64,000 bases of DNA, taken from assembly GCA_964016885.1 (NCBI GenBank), contig OZ024740.1, forward strand, positions 204,772,976 through 204,836,975. The letters are read 5' to 3'. A model generated the notes under the pieces. The model searched no databases and was not told the origin of the DNA. It saw nothing but the letters and a program-made list of their open reading frames with translations. This document shows, piece after piece, positions 1 through 10,682 of the stretch. Each line of letters opens with the position of its first letter. The first letter of the stretch is position 1. A program made the position numbers and the translations under genes. The DNA comes from Eledone cirrhosa (lineage: Eukaryota; Mollusca; Cephalopoda; Octopoda; Eledonidae).

Positions 1-1
1 T

Positions 2-2107
2 TCAGCCGCTGAGATAGAGGACGTGCTGAGCCAATGCGGCAAACGCAAATCCCCAGGTCTCGATGGTCTTCCATACGAACTATATCTAGCTATTCCGGAC
101 TTGTTCCCCGATCTCCTCGAGGCGGTCTACTGCAACTGGCAACAGAACGGGAGAATTCCCTGTTCTGTGACCAAGGGCGTAGTCACGCTAGTGAGGAAGG
201 ACGAGAACAAGGGGGACGAAATAAGTAACTTCAGGCCCATAACTCTGCTAAATACAGAGTTACAGATTTTGGCCAAGGTGCTAGCAAAGAGGTTGGCGCT
301 TGTCGTGGGCAACCTGGTGGGAGATGCGCAGACATGTGCTATCCCATCCACGATAACCTCCAGCTCATGCGATACATCATAGAGAGGGTTGGGAACGAAC
401 CCGGCTTTGGTGGGGCCCTGATCAACTTGGATCAATCTAAGGCGTTCGATAGGGTCGACCATGGTTACCTGGATGCGGTGCTAGCGGCGGCAGGCTTCGG
501 ACCCGTTTTCAGGGGCTGGATCACTGCTATGCACAGCAGCCGCATCTGCTCTAGAGTCAAGGTGAACGGCTACCTCTCGGAGCCGTTCGAAATCGCGCGA
601 TCCATCCGACAAGGGTGCCCTCTCTCCTCCCTTCTGTATGTATTGACTCTCGAGCCACTACTGCGGAAGTTGGAGTTGTTGCAGGGCATCCCTTTGGAAC
701 CGGGATTGCGGAAAGCGGTGTCGGCCTACGCCGATGACGTGACAGTAATGGTGTCGACGGCCTCCGAAATCAGGGCGATCGGCACCTTACTGGAGGAGCA
801 CGAAAGGTTCACAGGGGCTAAGCTGAACCGGAACAAGTCGATCGGTTTGCAACTCGGCACGTGGAGGGGCAAACCGATGCCCTCCGATGGCGTCGTCGGA
901 CGCTGGACGGAGAGCCCGGTGAAGTTGCTCGGAGTCTGGTTTGGACCAGACCTCCAGGTGGAGAAGAACTGGGGCGAGGTTACGAACAGGGTGTTTGCAC
1001 TGACCCAGAAGTGGGTCAGTTGCAAACTGTCCCTGAAAGGTCGGGCGGAGGTGGCGAGCACCTATATAGCGTCCGTCATCTACTACCGCCTGACCGTAGT
1101 GCCCTGACCAAGGGAAACCCTCACCAAGATGGAGCGCGCACTCTTCCAATTCCTTTGGAAGAAGCGGGCTCCTTTGGTGAGGAGATCCATCTGCTGTCAA
1201 CACCCTTCGAAAGGAGGGCTGGGTATGCCGGGGCTAATGATACGTAAACATGCATTAAGGCTACGGCACCTCCACGTATTCCTCACCGGTCCCGGTGTGG
1301 GCCCCGTTTGTGAGACGAACCTTTCCCAGACTCGTCTCACTCACCGAGCTGCAATACTGGGTCAAGCAAAGACCGAGAAAACTGGGCGCCTGGCACACTG
1401 AGTGTGCCCAGGCGCTTACGGCCCTCTGGCAGGCGGACCCGGTTATCAGTGGCGACTCCACTGCGACATTCTATAGAGGGCTGGTACGCAGCAGGTGCGA
1501 CGACGCCCTCGGAGAAGCCCTAGACATGGAGGAAGACGAACTGGCCAGCCTGTTCGGTAGGACATTCATCTCGGGACCTATGGACAACTTCCAGAAGTCC
1601 CTGGCCTGGCAGTGCTACCGAGGGGCTCTACCCGTTCGAGAAAAGCTCTACAGACACGGGCGCCCGGGTAGGGACCCCGCCAAAAAGATCTGTCCCAGAT
1701 GCGTGTACGACGAGGAAACCGTTGCACACGCATTGCTACACTGCTCGAGCGTAGCCGATCTGTGGGGCTATGTCGAACGATTGCTATCACGGGTGGGACC
1801 GATCCCGTTGACAACCGAGGCCATTGTAACGATCAAGTCGCCTCCCCACTTCAAAAATGAAGGAGAGGCGGTGTTTCTGTGCGTAATAGCCATGGTGAAA
1901 GAGGTTGTATGGTGAACGCGTCTGAAAGGACTCAGGTCAGGCACCTTTCTCTCTGGCCAACAACTGATCCGTTTCTTCCGATATCATTTCGGAAGAAGGA
2001 TCAGGATTGAGAGAGAGATGCTCAACTCCAGTCGTTTTTATGAAAGGTGGGTGAAAGTGGCGAGAATGGCCCGTGTGAATGGGCCTTCTCTCTACATCAG
2101 CCTGTAG
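2..2107 (+). pseudogene. LINE ORF2 fragment: reverse transcriptase and C-terminal zinc finger
   Basis: Reverse transcriptase for target-primed retrotransposition. Visible RT motifs: FRPITLLN near 230-255, LDQSKAFDRVDH near 427-462, RQGCPLSSLLYVLTLEPLL near 607-663, and an intact catalytic YADD at 727-738. The C-terminus has CPRC...H...C at about 1690-1745, the zinc-binding region of L1/Tx1-type LINEs. The frame is broken: a shift near 340-350, a TGA at 1105-1107, a shift near 1290 and a TGA at 1913-1915. After that last stop the frame stays open to TAG at 2105-2107, which is the true end. The catalytic core is conserved but the copy cannot make full ORF2. Clade call (Tx1-like) is inference from overall wording of the RT and from the endonuclease of the sister copy. 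Confidence 0.87.
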
Positions 2108-2180
2108 GTGGAAAAGATGAAGGAACGAGGGAGCGCCCTCTCTCTGTGCTCCTGAGGAGAAGGGGTTGCACACTTTTTTC

Positions 2181-2202
2181 GGGGGGGGGGGGGGGGGGGG
2201 GG
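2181..2202 (+). repeat. Poly-G run (22 G) in LINE 3' UTR
   Basis: Uninterrupted run of 22 G inside the 3' UTR of the Tx1-like LINE, preceded by a T-run and followed by a C-rich stretch. The sister copy lacks a comparable run near its 3' end. Confidence 0.95.
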
Positions 2203-2498
2203 CGACCCCCTAAACGCCCCCTCCCGATTGAGGACTTTATTGTTAATTTTATATTTGTTATTTGTTTTCTTTACTCGCCTTTTTGTGTAAACTCCCCCCT
2301 TGTATTTGTCCCCTTCTTTTGAGCCCTAGTGGCAATAAATAGAAATCTATATATGATATATGTATAATATATATATGAGTTAACCTCGGCGGGATTTAAT
2401 AAAATCTAGTATAGAGGGAAGATTAAACAACGGTTACAGACCCAAACACAGAAAAAATGGAATATTTTTTTAAATAGAAAAAATAAGTATTTAAAAGC

Positions 2499-2591
2499 TA
2501 GGCATGTCTGTGTGGTTAAGAAATCTGTTTCGCAAGTGATAGTTCCGATCCCATTCCGGGAGACATCGGACAAGTGTATTTTATAGAGGTG
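2499..2591 (+). repeat. SINE-C head fragment (tRNA-derived)
   Basis: Begins AGGCATGTCTGTGTGGTTAA and carries a tRNA-like B-box (AGTTCCGATCCC), then GGACAAGTGT. This is the 5' part of the cephalopod SINE seen in longer form at 51.8 kb. The 3' part is missing. Confidence 0.65.
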
Positions 2592-2642
2592 TAAGATTAA
2601 AATCACTCACAACGAGATTTATATATGTTTATTATACATAAT

Positions 2643-2930
2643 GAAGGCGCGTGGCTTTTTGTGCTGAGGGTATTCGGCTAACTATTGTAAGGTTGTGAGT
2701 TCGGTTCCCGGCAGCGCGTTGTGTCCTTGAGCAAGACACTTTATTTTCACGTTGCTCCAGTCCACTCAGCTGGCAAAAATGAGTTGTACCTGTTATTCGA
2801 AGGGGCGGCCTTGTCACACTGAATCTTCCTGAGAACTACGTTAAGGGTATGGGCGTCTGTAGAATGCTCAGCCACTTGCATGTTAATTTCACGAGACGGC
2901 TGTTCCGTTGATCGGAACAGTGACAGGTAT
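2643..2930 (+). repeat. SINE-B, near complete (tRNA-derived)
   Basis: The tRNA-like head has a B-box region (GAGTTCGGTTCCCGGC). The body contains TTGAGCAAGACACTTTA and TTGCTCCAGTCCACTCAGCT, then ACTACGTTAAGGGTATGG and GCTCAGCCACTTGCATGTTA. It serves as the uninterrupted reference for the copy at 60.5 kb that carries a TTAA-flanked insertion at exactly this GTTAAGG site. Confidence 0.8.
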
Positions 2931-3008
2931 CCAAAAAGAAGAACAGGGTAATATCATTGGCTGCCATCGAGTCGCGGGTTTTACATCTGAGTTTTCGTTA
3001 TATATATA

Positions 3009-3180
3009 TACTAGCATTAAAGCCCGGCGTTGCTCGGGGTCATTAAGTTACCAAAGTTAGGTTGCACCATCCATTTTATGGCAGCACTTTTTTGTCTGCC
3101 AGGCACTGGGTGAATGAATTGCAGACCTGGAAGCAGGAGCTGCGCCATCAGTGACAATTGTAGTTTCGCCTATGGATATT
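3009..3180 (+). repeat. Dispersed repeat with GCCCGGCGTTGCTCGGGG core
   Basis: GC-rich core AGCCCGGCGTTGCTCGGGG in otherwise AT-rich DNA, bounded on the right by a long TA array. No coding potential and no second copy seen here. It looks like part of a mobile element, but I cannot name it. Confidence 0.35.
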
Positions 3181-3201
3181 ATCTTTGTGCTTTATAGATT
3201 A

Positions 3202-3203
<2 letters not shown>

Positions 3204-3266
<63 letters not shown>
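3204..3266. repeat. (TA)n microsatellite
   Basis: Uninterrupted TA dinucleotide array of about 63 bp between the GCCCGGCG repeat and the 3' end of the RTE-like LINE. Confidence 0.97.
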
Positions 3267-3267
<1 letters not shown>

Positions 3268-4110
3268 CGCTTGCATTCACGATCGTATTCTTTTGGTCAT
3301 TACCCAAGATTCATGACCATAGGTAAGGGTTGGCACAAATACTGAATTGAAGATAGCGAGTTTGGCTTTTACGCGCCTTCCTCCCTTCTTCTGATTACTG
3401 AATGCTGAAGCTGTCATATTACAGCACCCCTTTTTGCAATTCTTGCACTTAATTCAGCCTCCTGCCTTCCATCACTCGTGAACACAGCCCCAAGATACTT
3501 GAACTTCTCTACCTGCTTCAGTGGAACTCCATTCACATATAGAATACACTGCGCAGGCTTCCTTGAGAGGATGGAAAAACCAACCGGCATTTCTGGTGCC
3601 ACATCTAAGTAGTGGAGTTTCCCTCCCCCATCCAAATCTACAGTATCAGAGCCAATGAACTTTGTAAAAGAAACTCCGACTATATCTAGCTGATAGCATC
3701 TAGCCTCCTCCACTAGTTCCTTCTCCTGACCTATAAGGGTTATGATGTTCCAGGTTCCAGTTGTCAAGGTTTGCTCCCTTCTGGACACTCGTTGGGGTCT
3801 CGGGATACGCAATCTTCGTGCGTCCATCCCACGCCCCCGAAGACAGGTTGAAGGCCCATTGCCAGTTTTTGTGGCATGAAATGGAGACTGCAATATATTT
3901 TTCGAAAGTCCCTTGTACCTAAGACCTCTCTTGTTAACCAGCGCGAAGGACGATGCGGTATGATTCTTTTTTGTTCCTTTCACCATACTGCAGTTGCTGT
4001 TTCGGTGGTCTTATTCGTGCCAGTCACCAATCTAATACTTTCTCAGACCCGCGAAACTAGGCTTTTTAAAGGGGACCTTTACCCACCATGTCATAGTTAC
4101 GCCACTGGGT
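3267..4110 (-). mobile_element. RTE-like LINE with large internal deletion
   Basis: Minus-strand non-LTR element. Its 3' portion (3267-3420) is repeated at 59.28-59.42 kb and 62.06-62.31 kb. The 5' portion holds the start of the endonuclease. Most of ORF2 is missing. The 5' limit near 4110 is approximate. Confidence 0.65.
3414..3986 (-). pseudogene. Endonuclease start fused to reverse transcriptase end (190 codons)
   Basis: One open frame. Residues 76-130 read as the N-terminus of an AP-type LINE endonuclease (TGTWNIITLIGQEKELVEEA, YQLDIVGVS). Residues 134-190 read as the distal reverse transcriptase region (VNGVPLKQVEKFKYLGAVFT, SDGRQEAEL). The rest of the endonuclease, the RT fingers and the YADD palm are absent, so it has no catalytic site. 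The frame is uninterrupted across the junction. Wording matches RTE-like LINEs often annotated as craniofacial-development-protein-2-like. The first 75 residues are probably translated 5' leader. Confidence 0.75.
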
Positions 4111-5234
4111 TGTGAAAGTTTTTTTGTTGGAGCTATAAGTGTCACCCATTGTTCCATCTCCCCTAATAGTTTACTGCTGTTGGTCCGGGGCTACTTATTC
4201 GTCCGGCAGTTATAAATTGAAAATGGTAACTAAAGATAAGTTAATTTATCAATAGGGGTGTTTATGGAAAGGCGCATAATGGAGGATGTCAAAAAAAAGT
4301 TGCTTCAAGATGAATTAACAGGAACTGGCGTAAAGAAGGTGAGGTCGAAAGAAAAAAAATTGTGAGGAAAATATATTTAGAAATATCTTTGAAACGTCTT
4401 CATAAACGCAACATATAATTCATAATAAAAATAGCTGGCAGGTATTAAGAGCAGAAAGATTAGAATATTTTAAAAAGGCGTATGAACCCATGCACAATAT
4501 ATTTACGTGGAATAAACACGTAGCCTAAGTATTTTAGGCTACGTCTATGCTATCGTTAATTAAGCTAGCCAGTAGAAAAGAATATACATTTTATAGCTAT
4601 CATATATTTACAGATTTGTAAATAGAAAGATAAATACTTCCTAAAAAGGAAATTACTAATTTTATTGTAATAAAAAAAAAATGAATATTTCCTAATCAGT
4701 TAGATGTGTACTTTTCAGTCTGCAAGATCAGTAAATATTTATAGACAGTATTGTGAACAGAGGAGGGTAAAATTTAAAATGTGACAGTTGTTTGTTAGCT
4801 GTAATTGTTTAGCTTTGATTGAGCAGAATTATTATTAATGACGTTCCAGTCATGACCATTCCGTATTTTCCGCCAAGCTAATGTATCAGGACTACATTAT
4901 CGGCGTCCTTTCGTTTTATCTACACAACACGCACCACTAATTTCGACAGGGCAATGAAATAATTTCGTTTTACATTCATTTAAATTAATTACAATAATTT
5001 TCTGTTCTATTTTCTTTAATGATTATCAAACAATTATAAATTTCGTTCATTTTCGTTTTTTATTGTCCTATTGTCTTCATTTTTATTCTATTCATTTCTC
5101 ATTAACTTCATTGCCAGAAATTGCTGGGATTCAATGATACGTAAAGTCTATTTAAACGAAAGAACGCCACTTTATGCTATCTATCTTTCCTATTTTTAAT
5201 ACAGTTGGGAATGATTTATAAGAGAGAGATTTCG
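4111..5234. other. AT-rich stretch, no gene seen
   Basis: AT-rich DNA with no convincing ORF or known repeat. The one structured item is an 11-bp perfect inverted repeat (ACGTAGCCTAA / TTAGGCTACGT) with a 5-nt loop at 4518-4544. Confidence 0.6.
4518..4544. repeat. 11-bp perfect hairpin
   Basis: ACGTAGCCTAA at 4518-4528 is the exact reverse complement of 4534-4544; loop GTATT. It is isolated, with no T-run or gene beside it, so a terminator role is not supported. Confidence 0.7.
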
Positions 5235-5430
5235 GTTTTTAAAAAGTCTTAGGTCGGTGCTTATCTCGATTTCCTTGGCGTTAAACAATTGATAGTACAG
5301 GACCACCCACTGGACATGACCCCAGTCCATTACAAGGTTAAACTCCCTGCTACTGCTGGTACTCGTTTTCATCTAAGTATATTTAAAGAATACAACACAC
5401 ACCCAGCCCAGGAATCGAACCCACGATATC
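5235..5430 (-). repeat. SINE-B copy, reverse orientation
   Basis: Reads TCGGTGCTTATCTCGATTTC, then AATCGAACCCACG at 5413-5425, the reverse complement of a tRNA-like B-box. Related to the minus copy at 63.0-63.3 kb. Diverged. Confidence 0.6.
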
Positions 5431-5496
5431 ATATATATATAAAATTTAATGTCCCTTCCTTCAGATTGCGTTTTCTATTAATAATATTAAGGCAAA

Positions 5497-5805
5497 ATTG
5501 TTAATGAAATTTTGAAGAAATACGTTTCCGAAGTGTGGATAATGATTATGTTGCTGATTCTGCTTATTAATTTATTTATTTTGTAGTATATTATTTCATT
5601 CTGTTTTATTTATTTATTTGTAGAAATAACTTTTACGTTCTAGAATTATTCTGATTGATATTATTCATTATCAACATAAAGTAGGATGGCATGATGAAAA
5701 AAGTATTCATTAATGAAAGCATAAACGAACAGAAGTATACAATAATGAAAGTATTTTTAATCGTAACCTTCACCTTTGATAAACGTTCCCTGCAAAATTT
5801 CATTC
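5497..5805. repeat. Inverted-repeat element, MITE-like
   Basis: The left arm (about 5500-5548, with AATGAAATTTTG and ACGTTTCC) matches the reverse complement of 5757-5805 (AAACGTTCC, CAAAATTTCATT), with about 70 percent identity by eye. A third arm-like copy in + orientation lies at about 9451-9505. Non-coding interior. Superfamily unknown. Confidence 0.4.
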
Positions 5806-5922
5806 AAAAGGTATGTATGAAGAAAACTATGAGGAAACAACATCGGTGAGTGGGACTAAACTGCAATTATGCCTACAGGGTTGTTTTTTTATGAATGTGT
5901 ATATAAATGAATGGCGCCATTA

Positions 5923-6134
5923 GGATTGGCAGTATCAGTGGAGCGTCGGATGTGCTTTATGGCATAGGGTTACGCCCCTTTACGATCCGAGTTCAAATCC
6001 TGCCGAGGTTGGCTTTGCCTTTCATCCTTACATGGTCAATAAAATAAAGCACCAGTAATGCACTGAGGTCGATTTAATCGACTTTCCCCTCCCTCAAAAT
6101 TACTGGCCTTGTGCCTATAGTAGAAATCATTATT
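5923..6134 (+). repeat. SINE-A copy 1
   Basis: tRNA-derived SINE. The head GGATTGGCAGTATC carries a Pol III B-box (GAGTTCAAATCC); the body reads TTTGCCTTTCATCC, GGTCAATAAAATAAAG, CACCAGTAATGCACTGAGG; the tail is GTAGAAATCATTATT. It resembles octopus OR-type SINEs. Copy 2 follows after 14 bp and has inserted at its tail. Confidence 0.85.
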
Positions 6135-6148
6135 AAGCTGAATTATTA

Positions 6149-6362
6149 GGATTGGCCGTATCGGTAGAGCGTCGGACAACATACTTTGCAGCACAGTTAC
6201 GACCCTTTACGTTCTAAGTTCAAATCCCGCCGAGGTTAGCTTTGCCTTTCATCCTTACGGGGTCGATATAAATAAGAACCAGTAATGCACTGAGGTCGAT
6301 TTAATTGACTCTCCCCTCCCCTTCAAATTGCTGGCATTGTGCCTAAAGTAGAAACAATTATT
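6149..6362 (+). repeat. SINE-A copy 2 with target duplication
   Basis: Complete SINE-A ending GTAGAAACAATTATT. Flanks 6129-6145 and 6357-6373 match at 15 of 17 bases (ATTATTAAGCTGAATTA versus ATTATTAGGCTAAATTA). The left duplicate is the tail of copy 1, so this element landed in the end of another SINE. Confidence 0.85.
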
Positions 6363-6535
6363 AGGCTAAATTATGCTAAAATCTGAAGTTTTACTCATAA
6401 TTGCATAAATAATATTACATATAAAAGAAAGAAAAGAAAAAATACTGAAGCAGGCAATACACATATCTTGGACCACATACAACCAAAGACAAGAGAAAGG
6501 GGTGGACAAACGAACCGCTGCCAGAACAAAGAATA

Positions 6536-6705
6536 GCATTTAGTTACGACCTTTTACGTTCTTGGTTCAAATCTCGCCGGGGAAAACTTTGACTTTCGTC
6601 CTTCTGGACTCGATAAAATAAAATACCAGCCAAGAACTGGAGCCGAAGTAATCGACGTTCCCATCTTCCAAAAATTGTTGGCCTTGTGTCTAAATTAGAA
6701 ACCAT
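6536..6705 (+). repeat. SINE-A, older 5'-truncated copy
   Basis: Starts within the head (TTTAGTTACGACC), keeps TTGGTTCAAATCTCGCC, CTCGATAAAATAAAATACCA and TTGGCCTTGTGTCTAAATTA. Belongs to a subfamily with AAATTAGAAACCATT at the tail. Confidence 0.7.
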
Positions 6706-6711
6706 TTGGAA

Positions 6712-6914
6712 ACAATCGTTTAGAGTGTCAGACAAAATGTTTTGCGATACTTAGTTATGAAATTTTACGTTCTCACTTCAAACCCCACCGTCAGTTTTGC
6801 ATTTCATCCTTCTAGGGTCGATAAAATAAAATATCAGTCAAGAATTAGGTCAATATAATCACCCACCCCCCCCTCCTACCAAAATTGCTGGCTTTGTTCC
6901 TAAATTAGAAACTA
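6712..6914 (+). repeat. SINE-A, older copy
   Basis: Diverged head (GTGTCAGACAAAATG), B-box region CTTCAAACCCC, then GGTCGATAAAATAAAATATC and tail CCTAAATTAGAAACTATTATT. Tandem to the previous copy. Confidence 0.7.
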
Positions 6915-7257
6915 TTATTATATTAGTTGGACTAAGAACGAACACATGAAATAACCTGTAAAAAAAAATAGCTGCAAAAATGGATTTATTTGGGCAGTAA
7001 GCCACAATATTTATTATACATGCCTTTGGGAGAGCATTTAACTACATAAACGAAGTTAATTTTGCTTCAATGAGTAATAGATATAAACTAGGTCACGGAC
7101 TCGACTCACCAATAGTTTTATTTCTTGCTTCTACACAGCTTTTAAAGAGATAATTATCCGTGTTCAAAACATATCCTAAATAATTATTAAATACTAAATA
7201 CTAAGATAAGTAGGATAGCAAATTAAAACATATTTATTATTTATAACAGTTAAAGGC

Positions 7258-7420
7258 GATAGATTGACAGACGAATGGTTAGTAGTATTTATCTAATCTC
7301 TTTTTGGTTTGAGTTCAAATCCTGCCGAAGTCAACTTTGCCTTTCATCCTTTTGTGATCGATATAATTGACTTTCCCCTCCCTACAAATTACCTGCCTTG
7401 TGTCTAAATTAGAAGTCATA
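7258..7420 (+). repeat. SINE-A, decayed copy with internal loss
   Basis: B-box GAGTTCAAATCCTGCC and TTTGCCTTTCATCC are clear. The segment between GATCGATATAATTGAC and the tail is shortened. Ends TGTGTCTAAATTAGAA. Confidence 0.6.
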
Positions 7421-7427
7421 TACTTAA

Positions 7428-7560
7428 AACATGTGTTCACGATCGTAATGTCCATGAGTTCAATTTCTGGATTCGGCGACGCGTTGTGTTCTTGAGCAAG
7501 ACACTTTATTTCACGTTGCTCCAGTTCACTCAGCTGTAGAAATAAATCTTCCTGAGTGTA
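7428..7560 (+). repeat. SINE-B fragment
   Basis: Contains GCGTTGTGTTCTTGAGCAAG and ACACTTTATTTCACGTTGCT. The segment after CACTCAGCTG is deleted. Confidence 0.65.
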
Positions 7561-7826
7561 CTTACTTTTCGATTGTCAGTTTTGGTTTTTGTGTGATGTG
7601 CGAAGACACCAACCAGCCAACAAACATCTCTCTTCTATATGATATATAGATATAGATAAAGGCATTCAGGTAATCTTGTCGATAATGTGCCTAGTTAAAA
7701 ATAACATTAACGATAATGTGGGGTCTTAAAAAATATATATAACATGACTTTCTTTGAAACTACGGAAACGAATGCTTCGTTTTTCTGATCTTAGTAAAGT
7801 ACCTTGCATTATCTATTTAAGTTTTG

Positions 7827-8014
7827 CGGTGGATTGGCAGTATCGGTAGAGGGTCGGACGCCATGCTTTCCAGCATAGTTACGTCCCTTTACGATCTGAG
7901 TTCAAATCCCGCCGAGGTTGACTTTGCCTTTCATCCTTACGGGGTCGATAAAATAAAGTACCAGTAATGCACTGAGTGATTGCTGGTCTTGTGCCTAAAG
8001 TAGAAACAATTATC
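7827..8014 (+). repeat. SINE-A copy with perfect 19-nt duplication
   Basis: GGTGGATTGGCAGTATCGGT through GTAGAAACAATTAT. Flanks 7808-7826 and 8009-8027 are identical (ATTATCTATTTAAGTTTTG). Part of the second duplicate overlaps the SINE's own ATTAT end. Confidence 0.92.
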
Positions 8015-8172
8015 TATTTAAGTTTTGAATTCAGATCCCGCCGCTCTCTCTTTATTATTTAATTATTGTTGTTGTTGTTTTTTCATGTATATTTGTAGAA
8101 ACGGGTGTCAATAATGAAATGACTTTATTTTTCGTCTCTTTCTTTTTTCTACATTATTATTATTATTGTTCT

Positions 8173-8350
8173 CTGAGGGCGGTGGATTGGCAGTATCGGT
8201 AGAGGGTCGGACGCCATGCTTTGACGCATAGAGTTACGGCCCTTATCATTCTGAGTTCAAATCCCGCCGAGGTTAACTTTGCATTCATCCTTACGGGGTC
8301 GATAAAATAAAGTAATTGCTGGCCTTGTGTCAAAAGTAGAAACAATTATT
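8173..8350 (+). repeat. SINE-A copy with perfect 17-nt duplication
   Basis: Same head and tail as the previous copy, with the CCAGTAATGCACTG block deleted. Flanks 8156-8172 and 8345-8361 are identical (ATTATTATTATTGTTCT), although the flank is a simple ATT repeat. Confidence 0.88.
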
Positions 8351-8399
8351 ATTATTGTTCTTCACATTGATTTGGAGTCGTGTGCCAAAGTTAGACCAA

Positions 8400-8530
8400 T
8401 GAGTTAATAGAATTGCATTTAGTTACGGCACTTTACTTTCTGCTTTCAAATCTCACGGAGGTCAACTTTGCTCCCGGGGTTGATATAATCGATTTCCTCC
8501 AAATTGCTGGTCTTATGCCAATGTTAGAAT
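8400..8530 (+). repeat. SINE-A, decayed copy
   Basis: TTAGTTACGGCACTTTAC, CTTTCAAATCTCACGGAGG and GGTTGATATAATCGATTTCC are recognisable; shortened and diverged. Confidence 0.5.
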
Positions 8531-8531
8531 T

Positions 8532-8735
8532 GGTCGAATCGTTTGAGCATCGGACAAAATGATTTGCGGTATTTAGTTACAGCTAATTTACATTCTGGGT
8601 TCAAATCCCGCGGAGGTCAACTTTGCTTTCCATTTTTCCTCTTTCCGGGGTTCATAAAATAAAGTATCCGTTCAGATTTGATCGACCTACTTCTTACCCT
8701 AAACGTGCTGGTCTTGTGTGTAAATTAGAAACCAT
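8532..8735 (+). repeat. SINE-A, older copy
   Basis: Diverged head (GAGCATCGGACAAAATG), B-box GGGTTCAAATCCCGCGG, GGTTCATAAAATAAAGTATC, and tail TAAATTAGAAACCATTATT. Confidence 0.65.
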
Positions 8736-8739
8736 TATT

Positions 8740-9576
8740 AATTATTATTCAACATGACTAAACATGTTTTAAACTATGTTATGAATATTAAATATGCTTT
8801 TACAAACGGAACAGTTTCGTCATCATTTCCTAATGTCGTTCGAAATAATTTTATACTTAGATAATAAGTACAGAAATAAAGATAAATAAAAGCAACAATA
8901 ACAAAAAGCAAACAGTGAAAACAAAAGAGACGAGTAGTTAGGGGATTAAAACATATTTTTGAACTAGTTTTCAATGAAACGGACAGGGGCGTTTTAGTTA
9001 CTGCCTCTTTCATTGACTAAGAAATAATATAGTAGAGTATCTGAAATAAAACCTTTATGAAACTCCCTCTCGTAACAATCTGTTGTGACAGATAATACTG
9101 TAATTGTAAGAAGAATGAAAAGAAACAAGCAGCCTAATAGAAGGGGAAAGACAGAAAGGGGTTGTAAATGATATTTTTAAAAATAATAATAAAGACATTT
9201 TATTTTACTTTATTTTTATCCTTTCAGTTTTATTCATACATATTTAACTTGTTAAAGAACCTCAAATTCTTTTCTACCCATTGTACCTGTAAATTTGCAG
9301 CTTAAATACTCACAGCTAGAGGAGATGTAAGTTTATTATCTGTAAATATATTTGTATAAGGGTTCATTCATACACTTTCATTAAATTGGGTCACTATAGT
9401 TTAGTGTCCCCAACTTTGTTTCCTCATAGCTCTCTTTATAATGAATATATTTTAATGAATTTTTGCAGAGATACGTTTTCCAATGTGTAGATTACGGTTA
9501 AAATAATTTAATTTTTTTTTTAAATACCTTTATTACTGTATATTTCCGTTTACTGAATACTTTCGATCCTGCGTGA
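8740..9576. other. AT-rich stretch, no gene seen
   Basis: No supported ORF. The segment 9390-9510 (CCCCAACTTTGTTTCCTCAT, AATTTTTGCAGAGATACG) resembles the arms of the inverted-repeat element at 5.5-5.8 kb. Confidence 0.5.
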
Positions 9577-9858
9577 ATGAAACCCCATAAATGCCATTGT
9601 GTAGCCATAATCGTCTGGTTCGGGCTGTTACCATTCTCTTGTCACTATAGTTCAGGTCGGCTACCTCAGTACGCCGCCGCCTTGAACGACGTTATCAGGA
9701 GCCTTGGCGCGGCCGGTTTCCCATCACAACTGGAGCCGGCCAGTCTCAACAAGATAGCCTTTTTCCTGTTCGAGATGAGGAAAGGTAAATCTCTAATCTG
9801 GAACGCCAAGCACTGCAACACATTCTCCTTCAATCTTGAAGCTCATGATGTAGAATAA
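9577..9858 (+). pseudogene. Retroelement C-terminus, restriction-endonuclease-like domain, decayed
   Basis: 93 codons. About residues 28-90 (AALNDVIRSLGAAGFPSQLE, then KGKSLIWNAKHCNTFS) match the minus-strand copy at 10.9-11.7 kb. That copy has DGKRPDG followed by LIWDATCTDTFS where this one has lost the Pro-Asp and reads WNAKHCNTFS. Arg-His/Asn, Glu-Pro, Pro-Asp and Asp in that order are the hallmarks of the PD-(D/E)XK endonuclease at the C-terminus of R2-like LINEs. The domain name is my inference. Confidence 0.5.
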
Positions 9859-9859
9859 C

Positions 9860-10125
9860 GGAAGATATCCAGATATCTGGACTTGACCGTTTCTACCCGT
9901 CAAAAAACATGAGAAAAACTCATTGAATATCTTAATCCTTGGGGAGGGGGGTCCTAAATGCAAGGATCAACGGTCAATGTGTCTATATGGTTTAAAGTAC
10001 TAAAAATTATATCAATTATCTAGTAGGAGTATTGCTACCAGAATGAAAACAGATTGATTAGACATATGTGAGGGGGAAAGAATGGGTCAAAAACCAGTCT
10101 ATGCAACATTGACAAACAGATTGTT
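9860..10125. other. Non-coding stretch
   Basis: No ORF or known repeat. It leads into the 58-bp tandem array. Confidence 0.4.
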
Positions 10126-10440
10126 GAGGGCCAGAGCTGTGTTTTCACTGCTCAGCTAAGGTGAGACTGTCTAACTGACTGGTGAGGGCCAGAAGTGCGT
10201 TTTCATAGTTCAGCAAAGGTGACACTGTCTAACTGACTGCTGAGGGCCAGAAATGTGTTTTCATAGCTCAGCTAAGGTAACACGGTCTAACGGACTGCTG
10301 GGGGCCAGAGGTGTGTTTTCGCTGCTCAGTTAAGGTGACACTGTCTGACTTCTGAAGGCCAGAGTTGTATCTTCACTGCTGAAACTAAGGTGACACTGAC
10401 TAACTGACTGCTGAGGGCCAGAAGTGTGTTTCTACTGCAT
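10126..10440 (+). repeat. 58-bp minisatellite, about 5.4 copies
   Basis: GAGGGCCAGA-type landmarks at 10126, 10184, 10242, 10300, 10354 and 10413 give steps of 58, 58, 58, 54 and 59 bp. Each unit also contains GCTAAGGTGACACTGTCTAA. Units differ by several substitutions, so the array is old. Confidence 0.9.
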
Positions 10441-10682
10441 GACCCATTTTGTTTCAGCTTTTTTTTTAACCATCCCACTGAAAAAAGACACTTTCTATGA
10501 AAACAAAGTTCTCATGAGTACATCCGATACCCTTGTAACATTGGCTAGAATATGTGATTGTGAGTGTTTAATTACATCTAAAATGTTAAAATAAAAATAT
10601 TTTTAGCAGTGAAAAACAAAAGAAACACATTTATACAAAAGCACAGATATACCACATTTACTGTTACTATTATTAGCTCTAA

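Larger units (their letters stand above)
1..2340 (+). mobile_element. Tx1/L1-like LINE, copy 1 (3' part)
   Basis: Non-LTR retrotransposon entering from the left edge. It holds the reverse transcriptase and the C-terminal zinc-finger region of ORF2, then about 230 bp of 3' UTR that includes a run of 22 G (2181-2202) and ends near an AATAAA at about 2333. A second, inverted copy of the same family lies at 53.3-56.6 kb and shares the same C-terminal tail (MARVNGP). Endonuclease and ORF1 would lie outside the window. The 3' boundary is inferred from the change to AT microsatellite. Confidence 0.85.

Noticed and set aside
4518..4544. Rho-independent terminator
   Set aside because: Eukaryotic context, no T-run and no gene upstream.
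5923..8735. tRNA genes
   Set aside because: B-box-like GTTCAAATCC occurs in each SINE head, but no cloverleaf with proper acceptor and anticodon stems is kept and each is followed by a SINE body.
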